Translations under genes and position numbers: made by a program
Source: Luteimonas sp. FCS-9
GTDB taxonomy: Bacteria; Pseudomonadota; Gammaproteobacteria; Xanthomonadales; Xanthomonadaceae
Assembly (NCBI RefSeq): GCF_001014645.1
Contig: NZ_LASZ01000008.1
Coordinates: 106,717-170,716 of the forward strand
DNA: 64,000 nucleotides
Direction of reading: 5' to 3'
Shown here: positions 33,534 through 43,350 of the stretch, piece after piece
How positions within the stretch are numbered: position 1 is the first letter of the stretch
How the letters are laid out: each line of letters begins with the position of its first letter
The notes under the pieces: generated by a model
Seen by the model: the letters and a program-made list of their open reading frames with translations, nothing else
Database searches by the model: none
Told to the model about the DNA's origin: nothing

Positions 33534-36270
33534 GCGCGCCTCCCGTCGCAGCGGCAGACTTGACCTTCTCGGCACAGCCTTTGTACTCGGCCACGGAGAG
33601 GCGCTCGCTCGCGCCCTCCCCCTGCGCCCCCACCCAGTCCTTGCTCGACGCCCTGAACTCCACCCGCCCCGGCGCGCCGAGTTCGATGTTGCCGCCTTCG
33701 AGCTTGAGGTAGGCGCCGACGGCGGTCAGCAGGACGTGGCCGGCGGGCGCGACGATCTCCACGTCCGCCTGCGTGCTGGCGATGGCGACGTTCGTCTTGG
33801 CGGCGACGGTCGCTTTGTTGCGAGGCGCGCGGGCGCTGAGCTTGCCCTGGGCCGCGTGCAGGGCGATGCCGCGTTCGGGGTTCGGACTGCCGGCGGGCGG
33901 CTCGCCGCCCTGGGCGAACAGCGCGATGCCGCCGGCCGCGGCGGCGACGAGTCCGCCCTGGCTCGTCCAGCCCAGCGCGTCGCCGGCAAGCAGCGCGGTC
34001 TGGGTGCCCGAGACCCAGACCTGGTCGGCCGGCGTCAGGCTCAACAGGCCGTCGGGACTGCTGGCCGCCAGCAGCGGCGCGCCCCAGGCCGGCACCTCGC
34101 CGGCGCCGCCGCCGATGCCGTCCACGGGCTTGCCTTGCGCGGTCGCGCCCAGGGTCTTCTGCACGCTGCGCAGGCTGTCCTGCGCGGGCAAGGTGTCGCG
34201 GTCGCCGGGGAGCGCGGCCTGCTGTTGCGCGGCGGTGTCAGCCAGCGTCTGCAGCAGTTGCTCGCCCTCGGCCAGCTGGGTCTGCAGACCCGGTGCGGCG
34301 AGCTGGAGCCGGCCCGGTTCGGTGGTCAGCAGCAGGCCGGCGCCGGCCCGGACGGCACCGCTGGCACGCGTCGACAGCTCCGCGCCGAAGCCGCGCGTCG
34401 CCTCCCGGCGGTTGTCCTCGCCCTCGCGCAGATGGCCGAGCGTCAGCGTGGCGGCGTGCTGGGTCGTGGCCAGTTGCGCACGCCCCTGTCCGGGCGTGTC
34501 GTCGAGCCGCAGCATCTGGTAGCCGCCGCTGCCGTCCTGGCTCTGCGCCATCGCCTGGCTCTTGAAGCCGGTGAACACCGCGCCATGGTCGTTGCCGGCG
34601 AACCACGCCGGGGCGTTGCCGGTCGCCCCGGCGCCACCGGTCGGAACCCGATTGTGGGCGGCGTCGTCCTGGCCGCGGCCGTTGTAGAGCGCGCCCACGA
34701 CGACCGGACGGTCGATGTCGCCCTCCAGGAACGCCACCAGCACCTCCTGGCCGCAGCGCGGGATCGCCACGCCGCCCCAGTCGTCGCCGGCCCACGGCGT
34801 GGCCACGCGCACCCAGGTCCACGCGCCGCCGTGGCCGGGGGCGTTGTCGTCGCCACCGGGATGCGCCTGGCCGCTGCTCGCATCGCTGCCGCGCTGCCAG
34901 GGGAACTGCACCTTGATGCGATGGTCGCGGTCGGTCAGCACCGGCCCGCCGTCGCCGACCACGATGGCGCTCTGCGTGCCGTGGACCGTGGGCCGGGCGT
35001 GCAGGCGCAGGCCGTGCCCATCGACGGTCCTGGGGCGATAGGGCACCAAGGCGGGGATCGCATCGAAGCGGTTGCGATAGAACGCGACCTCGCCGAGGGA
35101 CGCGGGCGCGGGCGCGGCCTCGAGCCCGGCGAGCGCGGACGGCGGCTCGAGCGGCGCCTGCAGCCAGGCGCCCAGCCGGCGCTCGACCACGTCGAACACC
35201 TCGGCCCCGAGATTGTTGCGCGCGCCATGCTCGACGCCGATGCAGACGAAGCCATCGGTCTCGTGCGCGGCGGCGAAATGCCCGGTCAGCGAGAAGTGGG
35301 CGCCCGGCGCGAGGCGGCGCCAGCTGCCGCGTCCCTCGATGCGTCGCGCGTCGACCTGCAGCGCCTCCAGCTGTCGGGCGAGGTGGCGCTCGCCGGCCGC
35401 GGCGTCGGGCCAGGCGTACGGTCCCGCGGTATCGACGTCCGCCGGTGCGACCTGGCCATGGGTGGCGCCCTCCAGGCTGGCAGGACGCAGCGCCAAGCTG
35501 CGATAGTCCCAGCTCGCACGCGACAGCCGTGCCGTCTGCAGCCGCCGGGCATCGGACCAGTGCTGGATCGCATCGTCGCGCTCGGTCGCGTCGCTGCGGT
35601 GATAGCGCACGGCGCCGAGGTCGGCGAACGCGGCGTTGTGGTCGGCCAGCACCAGGGTGTGGCGGCCGAAGGTCTCCGACGCGGGGTCGCCGTCGTGCTC
35701 GAACCAGCAGAAGATGCCCGCATCGGCCAGCAGCCGCCGGACGAACGCCAGGTCGCTCTCGGCGTACTGGGTGGTGAGGCTGCGCACGGGATAGGCGTCG
35801 CGGTCGGCCAGATCCCAGCGCCAGGCGGGCGCGAGCGGGCCGGCGCCTGCGTAATCGGCGAAAACGTCCTCGACGATGTCGGGAATGCGCATGTCCTGGA
35901 ACACGTAGCTGTCGATGCGCCGGCCCAGGAACGCCAGCCATGGCTCGACGACGAGACGGTAGCGCGCCAGCCCGCCATTGCTGCCCACGCATTCGAAGGC
36001 GGTGACGTGGCCGTGGAACCACCTCGGCAGCGGATCGGCGGCCTGCAGCGCCAGCAGCACCGGGCGGCCGAGCAGCGAATGGAGATCGAGCCGGGCATCG
36101 ACCGACAACGCGGTGACGTCGAGGCGGTAGCCCGCATCGAGGCGTTCGTATCCCGACAACGCCTCGGCGACCAGAACGTCGGGGCCGAGCGGGGTATGCA
36201 GCCGCATCAGGCGGTCCGTCTGGCCGGGCCCGGCCAGCAGCGCGGTCAATCTTCCTGTGGGCACTTCCAT
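33520..36270 (-). CDS. vgrG: Type VI secretion tip protein VgrG
   Basis: A 916-residue VgrG. The gp27-like part occupies about residues 1-400 (VFQDMRIPDIVEDVF, TTQYAESDLAFVRRLLADAGIFCWFEHDGD). It is followed by the gp5-like OB and beta-helix region (DRDHRIKVQFPWQRG, RVATPWAGDDWGGVAIPRCGQEVLVAFLEGDIDRP). The C-terminal third (about 600-900) is a DUF2345 extension with LSLTPADQVWVSG and repeated hydrophobic beta-strands. No enzymatic C-terminal domain is evident, so delivery depends on the adaptor and effector downstream. The ATG at 36270 follows a perfect AAGGAG. No other T6SS structural genes are in the window, so this is an orphan vgrG cluster. Confidence 0.95.
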   Translation of the reverse strand: MEVPTGRLTALLAGPGQTDRLMRLHTPLGPDVLVAEALSGYERLDAGYRLDVTALSVDARLDLHSLLGRPVLLALQAADPLPRWFHGHVTAFECVGSNGGLARYRLVVEPWLAFLGRRIDSYVFQDMRIPDIVEDVFADYAGAGPLAPAWRWDLADRDAYPVRSLTTQYAESDLAFVRRLLADAGIFCWFEHDGDPASETFGRHTLVLADHNAAFADLGAVRYHRSDATERDDAIQHWSDARRLQTARLSRASWDYRSLALRPASLEGATHGQVAPADVDTAGPYAWPDAAAGERHLARQLEALQVDARRIEGRGSWRRLAPGAHFSLTGHFAAAHETDGFVCIGVEHGARNNLGAEVFDVVERRLGAWLQAPLEPPSALAGLEAAPAPASLGEVAFYRNRFDAIPALVPYRPRTVDGHGLRLHARPTVHGTQSAIVVGDGGPVLTDRDHRIKVQFPWQRGSDASSGQAHPGGDDNAPGHGGAWTWVRVATPWAGDDWGGVAIPRCGQEVLVAFLEGDIDRPVVVGALYNGRGQDDAAHNRVPTGGAGATGNAPAWFAGNDHGAVFTGFKSQAMAQSQDGSGGYQMLRLDDTPGQGRAQLATTQHAATLTLGHLREGEDNRREATRGFGAELSTRASGAVRAGAGLLLTTEPGRLQLAAPGLQTQLAEGEQLLQTLADTAAQQQAALPGDRDTLPAQDSLRSVQKTLGATAQGKPVDGIGGGAGEVPAWGAPLLAASSPDGLLSLTPADQVWVSGTQTALLAGDALGWTSQGGLVAAAAGGIALFAQGGEPPAGSPNPERGIALHAAQGKLSARAPRNKATVAAKTNVAIASTQADVEIVAPAGHVLLTAVGAYLKLEGGNIELGAPGRVEFRASSKDWVGAQGEGASERLSVAEYKGCAEKVKSAAATGGARVEA

Positions 36271-36417
36271 GGCGATGCTCCTTGCGGTCGACGGTCCGCT
36301 CCCCCTTGCGGACCCGCGACCCCGACTTCCCTGGGGCCTGTCGGCCGATGGTAGCGGCTTCGGCCCGCCGCGACCACGGCCGTCCGGTGCCAGGGGGACC
36401 GTCGATTCCTCCGCCGC

Positions 36418-36436
36418 ACATTCCACAATGGAATGT
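36418..36436. promoter_or_regulatory. Perfect inverted repeat, possible operator
   Basis: ACATTCCA-CAA-TGGAATGT, perfect 8-bp arms, in the 246-bp region between the divergent vgrG and TonB-receptor genes. Its symmetry fits binding by a dimeric regulator. A TTGACC (36459-36464) just downstream could be a -35 for the receptor, but no -10 follows at the right distance. Confidence 0.35.
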
Positions 36437-36516
36437 CGCCAGTCCGGAACACCATTTCTTGACCCGAGGCCAGCCATGGCCCACTGCCCGACCCATCCGG
36501 TATTGCAGTGCAGCAG

Positions 36517-39162
36517 ATGTCCAGCCCCTCGCGTCTCGCGGCCGCCCTCCTGGCGGCGCTGTCCTTCCCCACCCTCGCCGCCGCACAGGATGCGGACGGC
36601 CATGCAGGCGCAGGCGCGCGCACGCTGGGCACGGTGACCGTGACCGGCTCCAACATCCGCCGCGCGGACGCCGAGACGGCGAACCCGGTGCAGGTCATCG
36701 GCCGACAGGAGCTCGAGACCTCGGGCAAGGTCACCGTCGCTGACGTGCTGCGCTCGATCTCGGCCAACACCGGCAACGCCGCCAACGAGACCAGCAACAG
36801 CGGCTGGGCGTCGGGCTCGGCCGGCATCGGGCTGCGCGGCCTGTCGCAGAAGAACACGCTGGTACTGCTCAACGGCCGCCGGCTGGCCAACTACGGTTTC
36901 CCGGCCGGCGGGCTGTCGGACACCTTCGTCAACCTCAACGCGCTGCCGCTGGTGGCGGTCGAACGCATCGAGGTGCTCAAGGACGGCGCGTCGGCGGTCT
37001 ACGGCTCGGACGCGGTCGCCGGCGTGGTCAACATCATCACCCGCCAGAACTTCCAGGGGCTCGAAGTGGGCGGCAGCCTGGGCACTTCCGACGAGGGCGG
37101 GCTGGACACGCAGCGCGCGCGGCTGGTCGGCGGCATCGGCGACCTCGACACCGACGGCTACAACCTGCTCTTCAGCCTCGAGGCCTATGATCGCGATCGG
37201 CTCGACCAGGACCAGCGCGCGCTCACGCGCTCGGGCATCTACACCGACAGGCCCGGCGGCCGCTGGAACGGCTGGTCGGCCAAGGGCGCGCGGTTCCTCG
37301 TCGACGGCGCGTCGGTACCGCTGCTCGATGCCGCGGGCAACTGCCCGCAAGGCATGGTGCTGACCGCGAGTGCGCCGATCGACGGGCTCGCCGGCGACAC
37401 CTGCGCGATCAACCTGGCGCCGCACACCACGCTGATCCCGGCGACCGAGCGCTACCAGGGCTACGTCAACGGCACGGTCCGCCTCAACGAGACCACCGAG
37501 GCGTTCGGCGAACTCGTGGTGAGCCGCATCCGCGGCGCGTCGCTGTTCGGCTCCAGCCCCTACTTCACGCTCGAGGGCGGCCGCTTCGCGCTCGACGCGC
37601 AGACCGGGCTGGCCGAGCCGGTCTCGAACCTGCTGCCGGCCGGCAACCCCTACAACCCGTACGGCGTCGACACGCCGATCGAGTACACGGTCTTCGACCT
37701 GGGCCAGTCGCTCAAGACCAACCGCTCGACCGCCTACCGCGTGCTCGGCGGCGTGCGCGGCCGGTTCTCCGACACCTGGGACTGGGAGGCCGCGGCATTC
37801 GCGGCGCGCAGCAAGGAGGAGGAGACCGTCGCCGGCGGCTTCGCCAACCGCTGGACGCTGGCGCAAGCGCTCGCCGACGGCAGCCTGAACCTGCATGCGC
37901 CCTCGACGACGCCCCAGGCCGTGCTCGATGGGATCGCGCTGAGCACGCTGCGCCCGGCCGACTCGCGCCTGACCGGCGTCGACTTCAAGGTCTCGGGCAG
38001 CCTGTTCGACCTGCCGGCCGGCACCGTGGGCTTCGCGGCCGGCGCCGAGTGGCGGCACGAGTCCCTGGTCTCGCGCAACCCGTGGCAGATCGACGCCGGC
38101 CTGCAGGTGCGCCCGGCGATCGCGGCGGTCGACGGCGAGCGCGACGTCGCCGCGGTCTACGCCGAGGTCAACGTGCCGGTGACCCCGACGCTGGAACTGC
38201 AGCTGGCCGGCCGCGGCGACCACTACAGCGACTTCGGCAGCGCGTTCTCGCCCAAGGCCGGCCTGCGCTGGCAGCCGCTCGACGCGCTGCTGGTCCGCGC
38301 CTCGGCCTCGCGCGGCTTCCGCGCGCCGTCGCTGTCGGAGAACTCGGCCTCCACCAGCATCGCCTACGGCTCGGTCGTCGATCCCTTCGATCCGGACGTC
38401 GCCGACTCGCGCCAGAATCCGACGTTCTTCACCGTCGGCAACACCGAGCTCGATCCCGAGCGCACACGCAGCTACAACCTCGGTTTCGTGCTGTCGCCGT
38501 GGGCCGACACCAGCCTGAGCCTGGACTGGTACCGGGTGGAGCTCGACAACCTGGTGGGCACCGGCAACACCACGACGATCGTGCAGAACAACGACCCGGC
38601 CGACGTCCTGCGCGACGCGCGCGGCAAGCTGGTGGCCGTCTACAACCGCTACCAGAACCTCAGCGAGCTGCAGACCTCGGGCCTGGATGCCGAACTGCGC
38701 CAGCGCTGGCGCACCGGCAACGCCGGCACCTTCGGCCTGTCGAGCGTGTTCACCCACGTGCTCGAGTACAAGCGCCCGCAGACCGTCGGCGGCCCGCTGG
38801 TCGACTACGCCGGCAGCAACCTCGGCCCGTCGCTGCCGCGCAACAAGGCGACAACGACGCTCGACTGGAAGATCGGCGACTTCGATGCCGGCCTGACCTG
38901 GTACCGCACCGGCAGCTACGACCAGAAGGCCAGCGCCGCGGCGAGCGCGGCGCAGTCGCGGGTGGACGCCTACGACCAGTTCGACCTCTACCTGGCGTGG
39001 TCGGGCATCGACCGGCTGACGCTCTATGCCAAGGCCGAGAACATCGCCGACGAAACGCCGCCGCACGACGCGTCCTTCCCGGGCATCCGCGCCCCGTACG
39101 ACTTCAGCCAGTACGACCTGCGCGGGCGCTACTTCCAGGTGGGCTTCGACTACCGGTTCTGA
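36517..39162 (+). CDS. TonB-dependent outer-membrane receptor
   Basis: An 881-residue TonB-dependent transporter. A signal peptide (about residues 1-25, ending LAAAQ) is followed by the element TLGTVTVTGSNIRR, typical of a large Xanthomonadaceae receptor group. The plug domain has NTLVLLNGRRLANYG and IEVLKDGASAVYGSDAVAGVVNIIT. The 22-strand barrel ends in GRYFQVGFDYRF with the terminal Phe. The ATG at 36517 was chosen because it starts the signal peptide directly; a GTG nine bases earlier is possible. The substrate is not evident, but the M14 peptidase gene 104 bp downstream suggests peptide uptake. Confidence 0.94.
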   Translation: MSSPSRLAAALLAALSFPTLAAAQDADGHAGAGARTLGTVTVTGSNIRRADAETANPVQVIGRQELETSGKVTVADVLRSISANTGNAANETSNSGWASGSAGIGLRGLSQKNTLVLLNGRRLANYGFPAGGLSDTFVNLNALPLVAVERIEVLKDGASAVYGSDAVAGVVNIITRQNFQGLEVGGSLGTSDEGGLDTQRARLVGGIGDLDTDGYNLLFSLEAYDRDRLDQDQRALTRSGIYTDRPGGRWNGWSAKGARFLVDGASVPLLDAAGNCPQGMVLTASAPIDGLAGDTCAINLAPHTTLIPATERYQGYVNGTVRLNETTEAFGELVVSRIRGASLFGSSPYFTLEGGRFALDAQTGLAEPVSNLLPAGNPYNPYGVDTPIEYTVFDLGQSLKTNRSTAYRVLGGVRGRFSDTWDWEAAAFAARSKEEETVAGGFANRWTLAQALADGSLNLHAPSTTPQAVLDGIALSTLRPADSRLTGVDFKVSGSLFDLPAGTVGFAAGAEWRHESLVSRNPWQIDAGLQVRPAIAAVDGERDVAAVYAEVNVPVTPTLELQLAGRGDHYSDFGSAFSPKAGLRWQPLDALLVRASASRGFRAPSLSENSASTSIAYGSVVDPFDPDVADSRQNPTFFTVGNTELDPERTRSYNLGFVLSPWADTSLSLDWYRVELDNLVGTGNTTTIVQNNDPADVLRDARGKLVAVYNRYQNLSELQTSGLDAELRQRWRTGNAGTFGLSSVFTHVLEYKRPQTVGGPLVDYAGSNLGPSLPRNKATTTLDWKIGDFDAGLTWYRTGSYDQKASAAASAAQSRVDAYDQFDLYLAWSGIDRLTLYAKAENIADETPPHDASFPGIRAPYDFSQYDLRGRYFQVGFDYRF

Positions 39163-39266
39163 CCGCGCCCGCCCGCACCCGATCTCCCCCCCGCGCCACG
39201 GCGGCGCCACGGCACGACGCGCGCCCGCGCGGCGTCCTGGCGCCGCCCCCGACCGGATCCGTCCCG

Positions 39267-41876
39267 ATGTCCAACCCGTCCCTCCGCCACGCCCCCGGGT
39301 GCACCCGCCGATTCCGCACCGCGCCGATGCGGATGCTGCTGGCCCTGCTCGCGCTGCTGCCGCTGGCCGCGGTCGCGCAGAACGCCTACTACTTTCCGCA
39401 GGCCCAGGCCGCGGACTTCGATCCCGAGATCCCCACGCCCGAGCAGTTCCTCGGCTACCCGCTGGGCACGCACTACACGCGCCACGACCGCATCGTCGAC
39501 TACTTCCGCGAACTGGCGCGCGTCTCCGACCGGGTCACGCTGCAGCAGACCGGGCGCAGCTACGAGGAGCGCCCGCTGGTCGCGGCGTTCATCACCTCGG
39601 CCGCCAACCACGGCCGGCTCGAATCGCTGCGCGCCGCGCACGCCACCCAGCGCGACCCCGGCGCGGCCGCGCCCGCGCAGCTGCCGGTCGTCATCGGCCT
39701 GTACTACAGCGTGCACGGCAACGAGACCTCCAGCGGCGAAGCCGCGCTGCTGACCGCCTACTACCTGGCCGCGCACCGCGGCGCGGAGACCGCGCGCTGG
39801 CTCGACGAGGCGATCGTGCTGATCGACCCGGCGCAGAACCCCGACGGCCGCGACCGCGCGGCGAACTGGCACAACGCATGGAAGTCGAACCCGCCGGTCG
39901 CCGACCCGCTGGACAAGGAGCACGTCGAGCCGTTCCCGATGGGCCGCACCAACCACTACTTCACCGACCTCAACCGCGACTGGCTCGCGGTGACCCAGCG
40001 CGAGACCCGGCCCAAGATCGAGCTGTTCCACCAGTGGACGCCGAACGTGCAGATCGACTTCCACGAAATGGGCGCGGGCAGCACGTACTACTTCGAACCC
40101 TCGCCGTCGAGCATGCACAGCCCGCTGCTGCCGCAGGCCTCCTACGATTTCAACGTCACACTGGCGCGCTATCACGCCGAAGGGCTCGATGCGCTCGGCT
40201 CGCTGTACTACACGAAGGAAAACTTCGACAACTTCTCGCCGGTCTACGGCTCGACCTATCCCGACTTCCACGGCGGCGTCGGCGTCACCGTCGAGCAGGG
40301 CAGTTCGCGCGGCCTGGTGCAGGACACCGCCGGCGGCCCGCTGGAGTTCCGCTTCACGATCCGCAACCAGGTCGCGACCGGGCTGGCGACGGTGCGCGGC
40401 GCGGTCGCCGAAAAGGCCGGGCTGCTCGCGCTGCAGAAGGATTTCTTCCGCTCGGCGCTGGCGCAGGGCCGGCGCCACGACGCGGCCGCGTTCGTGTTCG
40501 GCGACGCGCACGACCCGTCGCTGACCCGGCGCCTGCTCGACCTGCTGCTGCTCCACCGCATCGAGGTCCATGCGCTGGCGCGCGAGACGACGATCGACGG
40601 CGTCACGTTCTCGCCCGGCAGCGCCTACGTCGTGCCGTCGGCGCAGCCGCAGTTCCGGCTGGTGCATGCGATCTTCGAGACCACGCCCAAGGTGAAGGAG
40701 AGCGTCTACGGCAGCACCTCGTACGCGATCGCGCACGCCTACGGCATCGCCTTCGCACGCGTGAGACGCGCGCCGGCGCTGGGCGAGCGGGTGCAGGCGC
40801 TGCCGCCGCCGATGGCCGGCGTCGCCGGCGGCCAGGCGCGCTACGCCTACGCGGTCGACTGGCGCGACCAGGCCGCGCCGCGCGTGCTCGCCGCGCTGCT
40901 AGCACAGGACATCCGCGTGCGCAGCGCGTTCCAGCCGTTCACCGCGCGCACCGCGGACGGCGAGATCGCTTTCTCCTACGGCACGCTGGTGGTGCCGGTC
41001 GCCGGCCAGGCACTGGCGGCCGAGGCACTGCACGCTGCGGTCGATACCGCCGCGCGCGAGGCCGGCGTGCGTGCGCACGCGCTGTCGACCGGGCAGAGCG
41101 CGGCCGGCATCGACCTGGGCAGCGACAGCGTGCGCCCGCTGCGCAAGCCCGCGATCGCGCTGGTCATGGGCCAGGGCGTCAACGCGACCGAGATCGGCTC
41201 GACCTGGTTCGCGCTGAGCGAGCAGCTGCGCTGGCCGGCGACGCGGCTCGACCCGACTCAGCTCGCACGCGCGCCGCTGGGCGACTACACCAGCATCGTG
41301 CTGGCCGGCGGCAGCTACGAGGACTGGAGCGAGGCAACCGTCGAGGCGCTGCGCGGCTGGGTCCGGGCCGGCGGCTCGCTGGTGACCTTCGGCAGCGCGG
41401 CGCAGTGGGCGATCGACCGCAAGCTCGCCGACGGCCTCGGCCAGGCCCCGGCGCAGGACGACGGCGACACCGGCCGCGCGGATTTCGGCGACCGCCGCGA
41501 CCTGCTGGCCGAGGACCGCATCTCCGGCAACCTGGTCTCGGCCGACGCCGACATCAGCCATCCGCTGGCATTCGGCGTGCCGCGCCGCGCGATCTTCGTC
41601 AACAAGGAGACCCCGGTCGTACTGCCGCCGGCGCGCGATCGCTTCTCGACGGTCGTGCGCATCGACGATGCGCCGCTGGTCAACGGCTACGTCTCGGTGC
41701 GCAACCGCGCCAGGCTCGGCGGCGCGCCGTGGGCGGTCGTCGCCGCGACCGGGCGCGGGAACGTCGTGCTGTTCGCCGACGACCCGGCGCATCGCAAGTA
41801 CTGGCACGGCACCGAACGGCTGCTGCTCAACGCCTTGCTGCTGTCCGACCAACTGGTGCCGGCCGGGCGCCGCTGA
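39267..41876 (+). CDS. Secreted M14-family zinc carboxypeptidase
   Basis: An 869-residue exported metallopeptidase. The signal peptide core MRMLLALLALLPLAAVAQ begins at residue 21; an ATG at 39327 would remove the preceding 20 residues and may be the true start. The M14 domain (about residues 70-370) shows zinc ligands in YYSVHGNETSSGEA, the NPDGRDRAANW and FTDLNRDW segments, IDFHEMGAG, and a Glu in TVEQGSSRG. The C-terminal half (about 500-869) is a DUF4350-like glutamine-amidotransferase-fold region without an obvious active site. It probably trims peptides in the periplasm or outside the cell, working with the TonB receptor upstream. Confidence 0.88.
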   Translation: MSNPSLRHAPGCTRRFRTAPMRMLLALLALLPLAAVAQNAYYFPQAQAADFDPEIPTPEQFLGYPLGTHYTRHDRIVDYFRELARVSDRVTLQQTGRSYEERPLVAAFITSAANHGRLESLRAAHATQRDPGAAAPAQLPVVIGLYYSVHGNETSSGEAALLTAYYLAAHRGAETARWLDEAIVLIDPAQNPDGRDRAANWHNAWKSNPPVADPLDKEHVEPFPMGRTNHYFTDLNRDWLAVTQRETRPKIELFHQWTPNVQIDFHEMGAGSTYYFEPSPSSMHSPLLPQASYDFNVTLARYHAEGLDALGSLYYTKENFDNFSPVYGSTYPDFHGGVGVTVEQGSSRGLVQDTAGGPLEFRFTIRNQVATGLATVRGAVAEKAGLLALQKDFFRSALAQGRRHDAAAFVFGDAHDPSLTRRLLDLLLLHRIEVHALARETTIDGVTFSPGSAYVVPSAQPQFRLVHAIFETTPKVKESVYGSTSYAIAHAYGIAFARVRRAPALGERVQALPPPMAGVAGGQARYAYAVDWRDQAAPRVLAALLAQDIRVRSAFQPFTARTADGEIAFSYGTLVVPVAGQALAAEALHAAVDTAAREAGVRAHALSTGQSAAGIDLGSDSVRPLRKPAIALVMGQGVNATEIGSTWFALSEQLRWPATRLDPTQLARAPLGDYTSIVLAGGSYEDWSEATVEALRGWVRAGGSLVTFGSAAQWAIDRKLADGLGQAPAQDDGDTGRADFGDRRDLLAEDRISGNLVSADADISHPLAFGVPRRAIFVNKETPVVLPPARDRFSTVVRIDDAPLVNGYVSVRNRARLGGAPWAVVAATGRGNVVLFADDPAHRKYWHGTERLLLNALLLSDQLVPAGRR

Positions 41877-41998
41877 GGGCGGCGGGGACGCGCTGCGGAT
41901 CGCGGCACACAGTGTTGTCGCCGGCGGGACATGCCAGTCGTGCCCCTGGGCGACCATGCGGCGATGCATCATCCCCGCCCGGGCGCGCCGGCCTCGCC

Positions 41999-43015
41999 AT
42001 GACCCTCACCCAGCTGCGCAGCTTCGTCGCCATCGTCGAGTGCGGCCACAACATCACGCTGGCCGCCCGGCGCCTGCACGCGACCCAGTCGGGCCTGTCC
42101 AAGCAGCTCGGGCAGTTGGAGAACGCGCTCGGCTTCCTGCTGTTCACCCGCCGTCGTCGCGCGCTCGCCGCGCTGACCGGCGAGGGCCGGCAGGTGCTGG
42201 TGCACGCCCGCCGCCTGCTGGCCGAGGCCGGCAACATCCAGGCGCTGGCCGACAACCTGCGCAGCGAGGCCCAGGGCCTGCTGCGCATCGCCGCCACCCA
42301 CACCCAGGCCCGGCACGCACTGCCGCCGGCGCTGCAGGCGCTCAAGCGCGACTGGCCCGACGTCGCGGTGCACGTGGTGCCCGGCGGCGATGCCGAGTCG
42401 CTGCGGCTGCTGGCCGAGCACCATGCCGACCTGGCGATCCTCAGCGGCACCGGCGCCCCGCCCGCGGGCCTGGTGGCGATCCCGCTCTACCGCTGGGGCC
42501 GCCGGGTGCTGGTGCCGGCCGGCCATCCGCTGGCGGCGCTGCCGCGGCCGATCGGCCTGCGCGACCTGGCCGCGGTGCCGCTGGTGAGCTACGAATCGAG
42601 CCGCCAGCCCACCTCGTCGCTGCAGCGCGCGTTCGCAGCCGCCGAGCTGACCGCCGACATCGCGGTCACCGCGCGCGACGGCGCGCTGATCCGCGCCTAC
42701 GTCCACGCCGGCCTGGGCGTGGGCATCGTCGACGAGATGGGCGCCGACATCGACGACGGCCTGGTCGCGCCCCCGGTCGAGGACGGCCTGCTGCCCGAAT
42801 GCATCACCTGGGTGCTGCTGCGCCGCGACCGCGTGCTGCGCGATTTCGGCTTCGCGCTGGTGCAGGCGCTGGCACCGCACTACGCGGCCGTGGAGCTGCG
42901 CCGGCTGCTCGACCACGACCAGCCGCTGCCGGTCCCGGCCCCCGACTGGCGTCGCTGGTCGCGTGCGTCCACCCCTGCCCTGGCAGCGCGGACGGCGGTC
43001 GCCGTTACTGAATAG
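41999..43015 (+). CDS. LysR-family regulator, CysB-like
   Basis: A 338-residue LysR-type transcription factor. The N-terminal winged helix reads MTLTQLRSFVAIVECGHNITLAARRLHATQSGLSKQ (split here only for naming), and the effector domain contains RIAATHTQARHALPPAL, the THTQARY-like motif by which CysB and Cbl proteins are known. CysB senses acetylserine or related sulfur metabolites and activates sulfur assimilation. The chain ends in an extra Pro/Ala/Arg-rich tail of about 35 residues. It is transcribed in the same direction as nrdA but is separated from it by the promoter and riboswitch, so it is not likely to be in the same operon. Its targets are not visible in the window. Confidence 0.88.
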   Translation: MTLTQLRSFVAIVECGHNITLAARRLHATQSGLSKQLGQLENALGFLLFTRRRRALAALTGEGRQVLVHARRLLAEAGNIQALADNLRSEAQGLLRIAATHTQARHALPPALQALKRDWPDVAVHVVPGGDAESLRLLAEHHADLAILSGTGAPPAGLVAIPLYRWGRRVLVPAGHPLAALPRPIGLRDLAAVPLVSYESSRQPTSSLQRAFAAAELTADIAVTARDGALIRAYVHAGLGVGIVDEMGADIDDGLVAPPVEDGLLPECITWVLLRRDRVLRDFGFALVQALAPHYAAVELRRLLDHDQPLPVPAPDWRRWSRASTPALAARTAVAVTE

Positions 43016-43132
43016 GTGTCTGGCGGGGTTGCCTGGCGCAGCCGGATCTGCATCGCCCCACACCCGGCCGGCGCCGGAGGCCGCACGATTCCCGGCCTGA
43101 CGCCGCTCTGGGCGCCCGCCCCACATTTAGCG

Positions 43133-43161
43133 TTGACGCTGCGCATGCACCCCACTATCTT
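43133..43161 (+). promoter_or_regulatory. Promoter of the nrd operon
   Basis: TTGACG (43133-43138), 17 nt, then TATCTT (43156-43161): a near-consensus sigma-70 promoter. The predicted transcription start near 43168 coincides with the first base of the riboswitch, which strengthens both calls. Confidence 0.75.
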
Positions 43162-43168
43162 GGGCCCC

Positions 43169-43350
43169 GTCGGTTCCGCAGCCCCGAAGCCTGCGGATTA
43201 AAACGGGAAGCCGGTGACGCCCCACGCCAGTCCGGCACTGCCCCGCAGCGGTAATCGGGAACGCACCCGCCATGCCTCCAGGAGCGATCCTGCGGCGCAC
43301 GGCGGGAGGAAGGCATCGGCCTTCGCCCGAGAGTCCGCGGCCCTGCCGAC
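43169..43350 (+). ncRNA. Cobalamin (B12) riboswitch
   Basis: About 180 nt of leader with the conserved cobalamin aptamer pieces in order: ACGGGAAGCCGGTGA (43203-43217), CAGTCCGGCACTGCCCCGCA (43228-43247), CGGTAATCGGGAACG, GGCGGGAGGAAGGC (43301-43314) and GAGAGTCCGCGGCC (43329-43342). A closing stem pairs GTCGG (43169-43173) with CCGAC (43346-43350). Adenosylcobalamin binding would lower expression of the downstream genes. The rest of the leader to the ATG at 43547 contains GC-rich arms such as GACGGCG/CGCCGTC (43422-43444) that may form the expression platform; no T-tract terminator is seen, so control could be at translation or rho-dependent. Confidence 0.93.
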
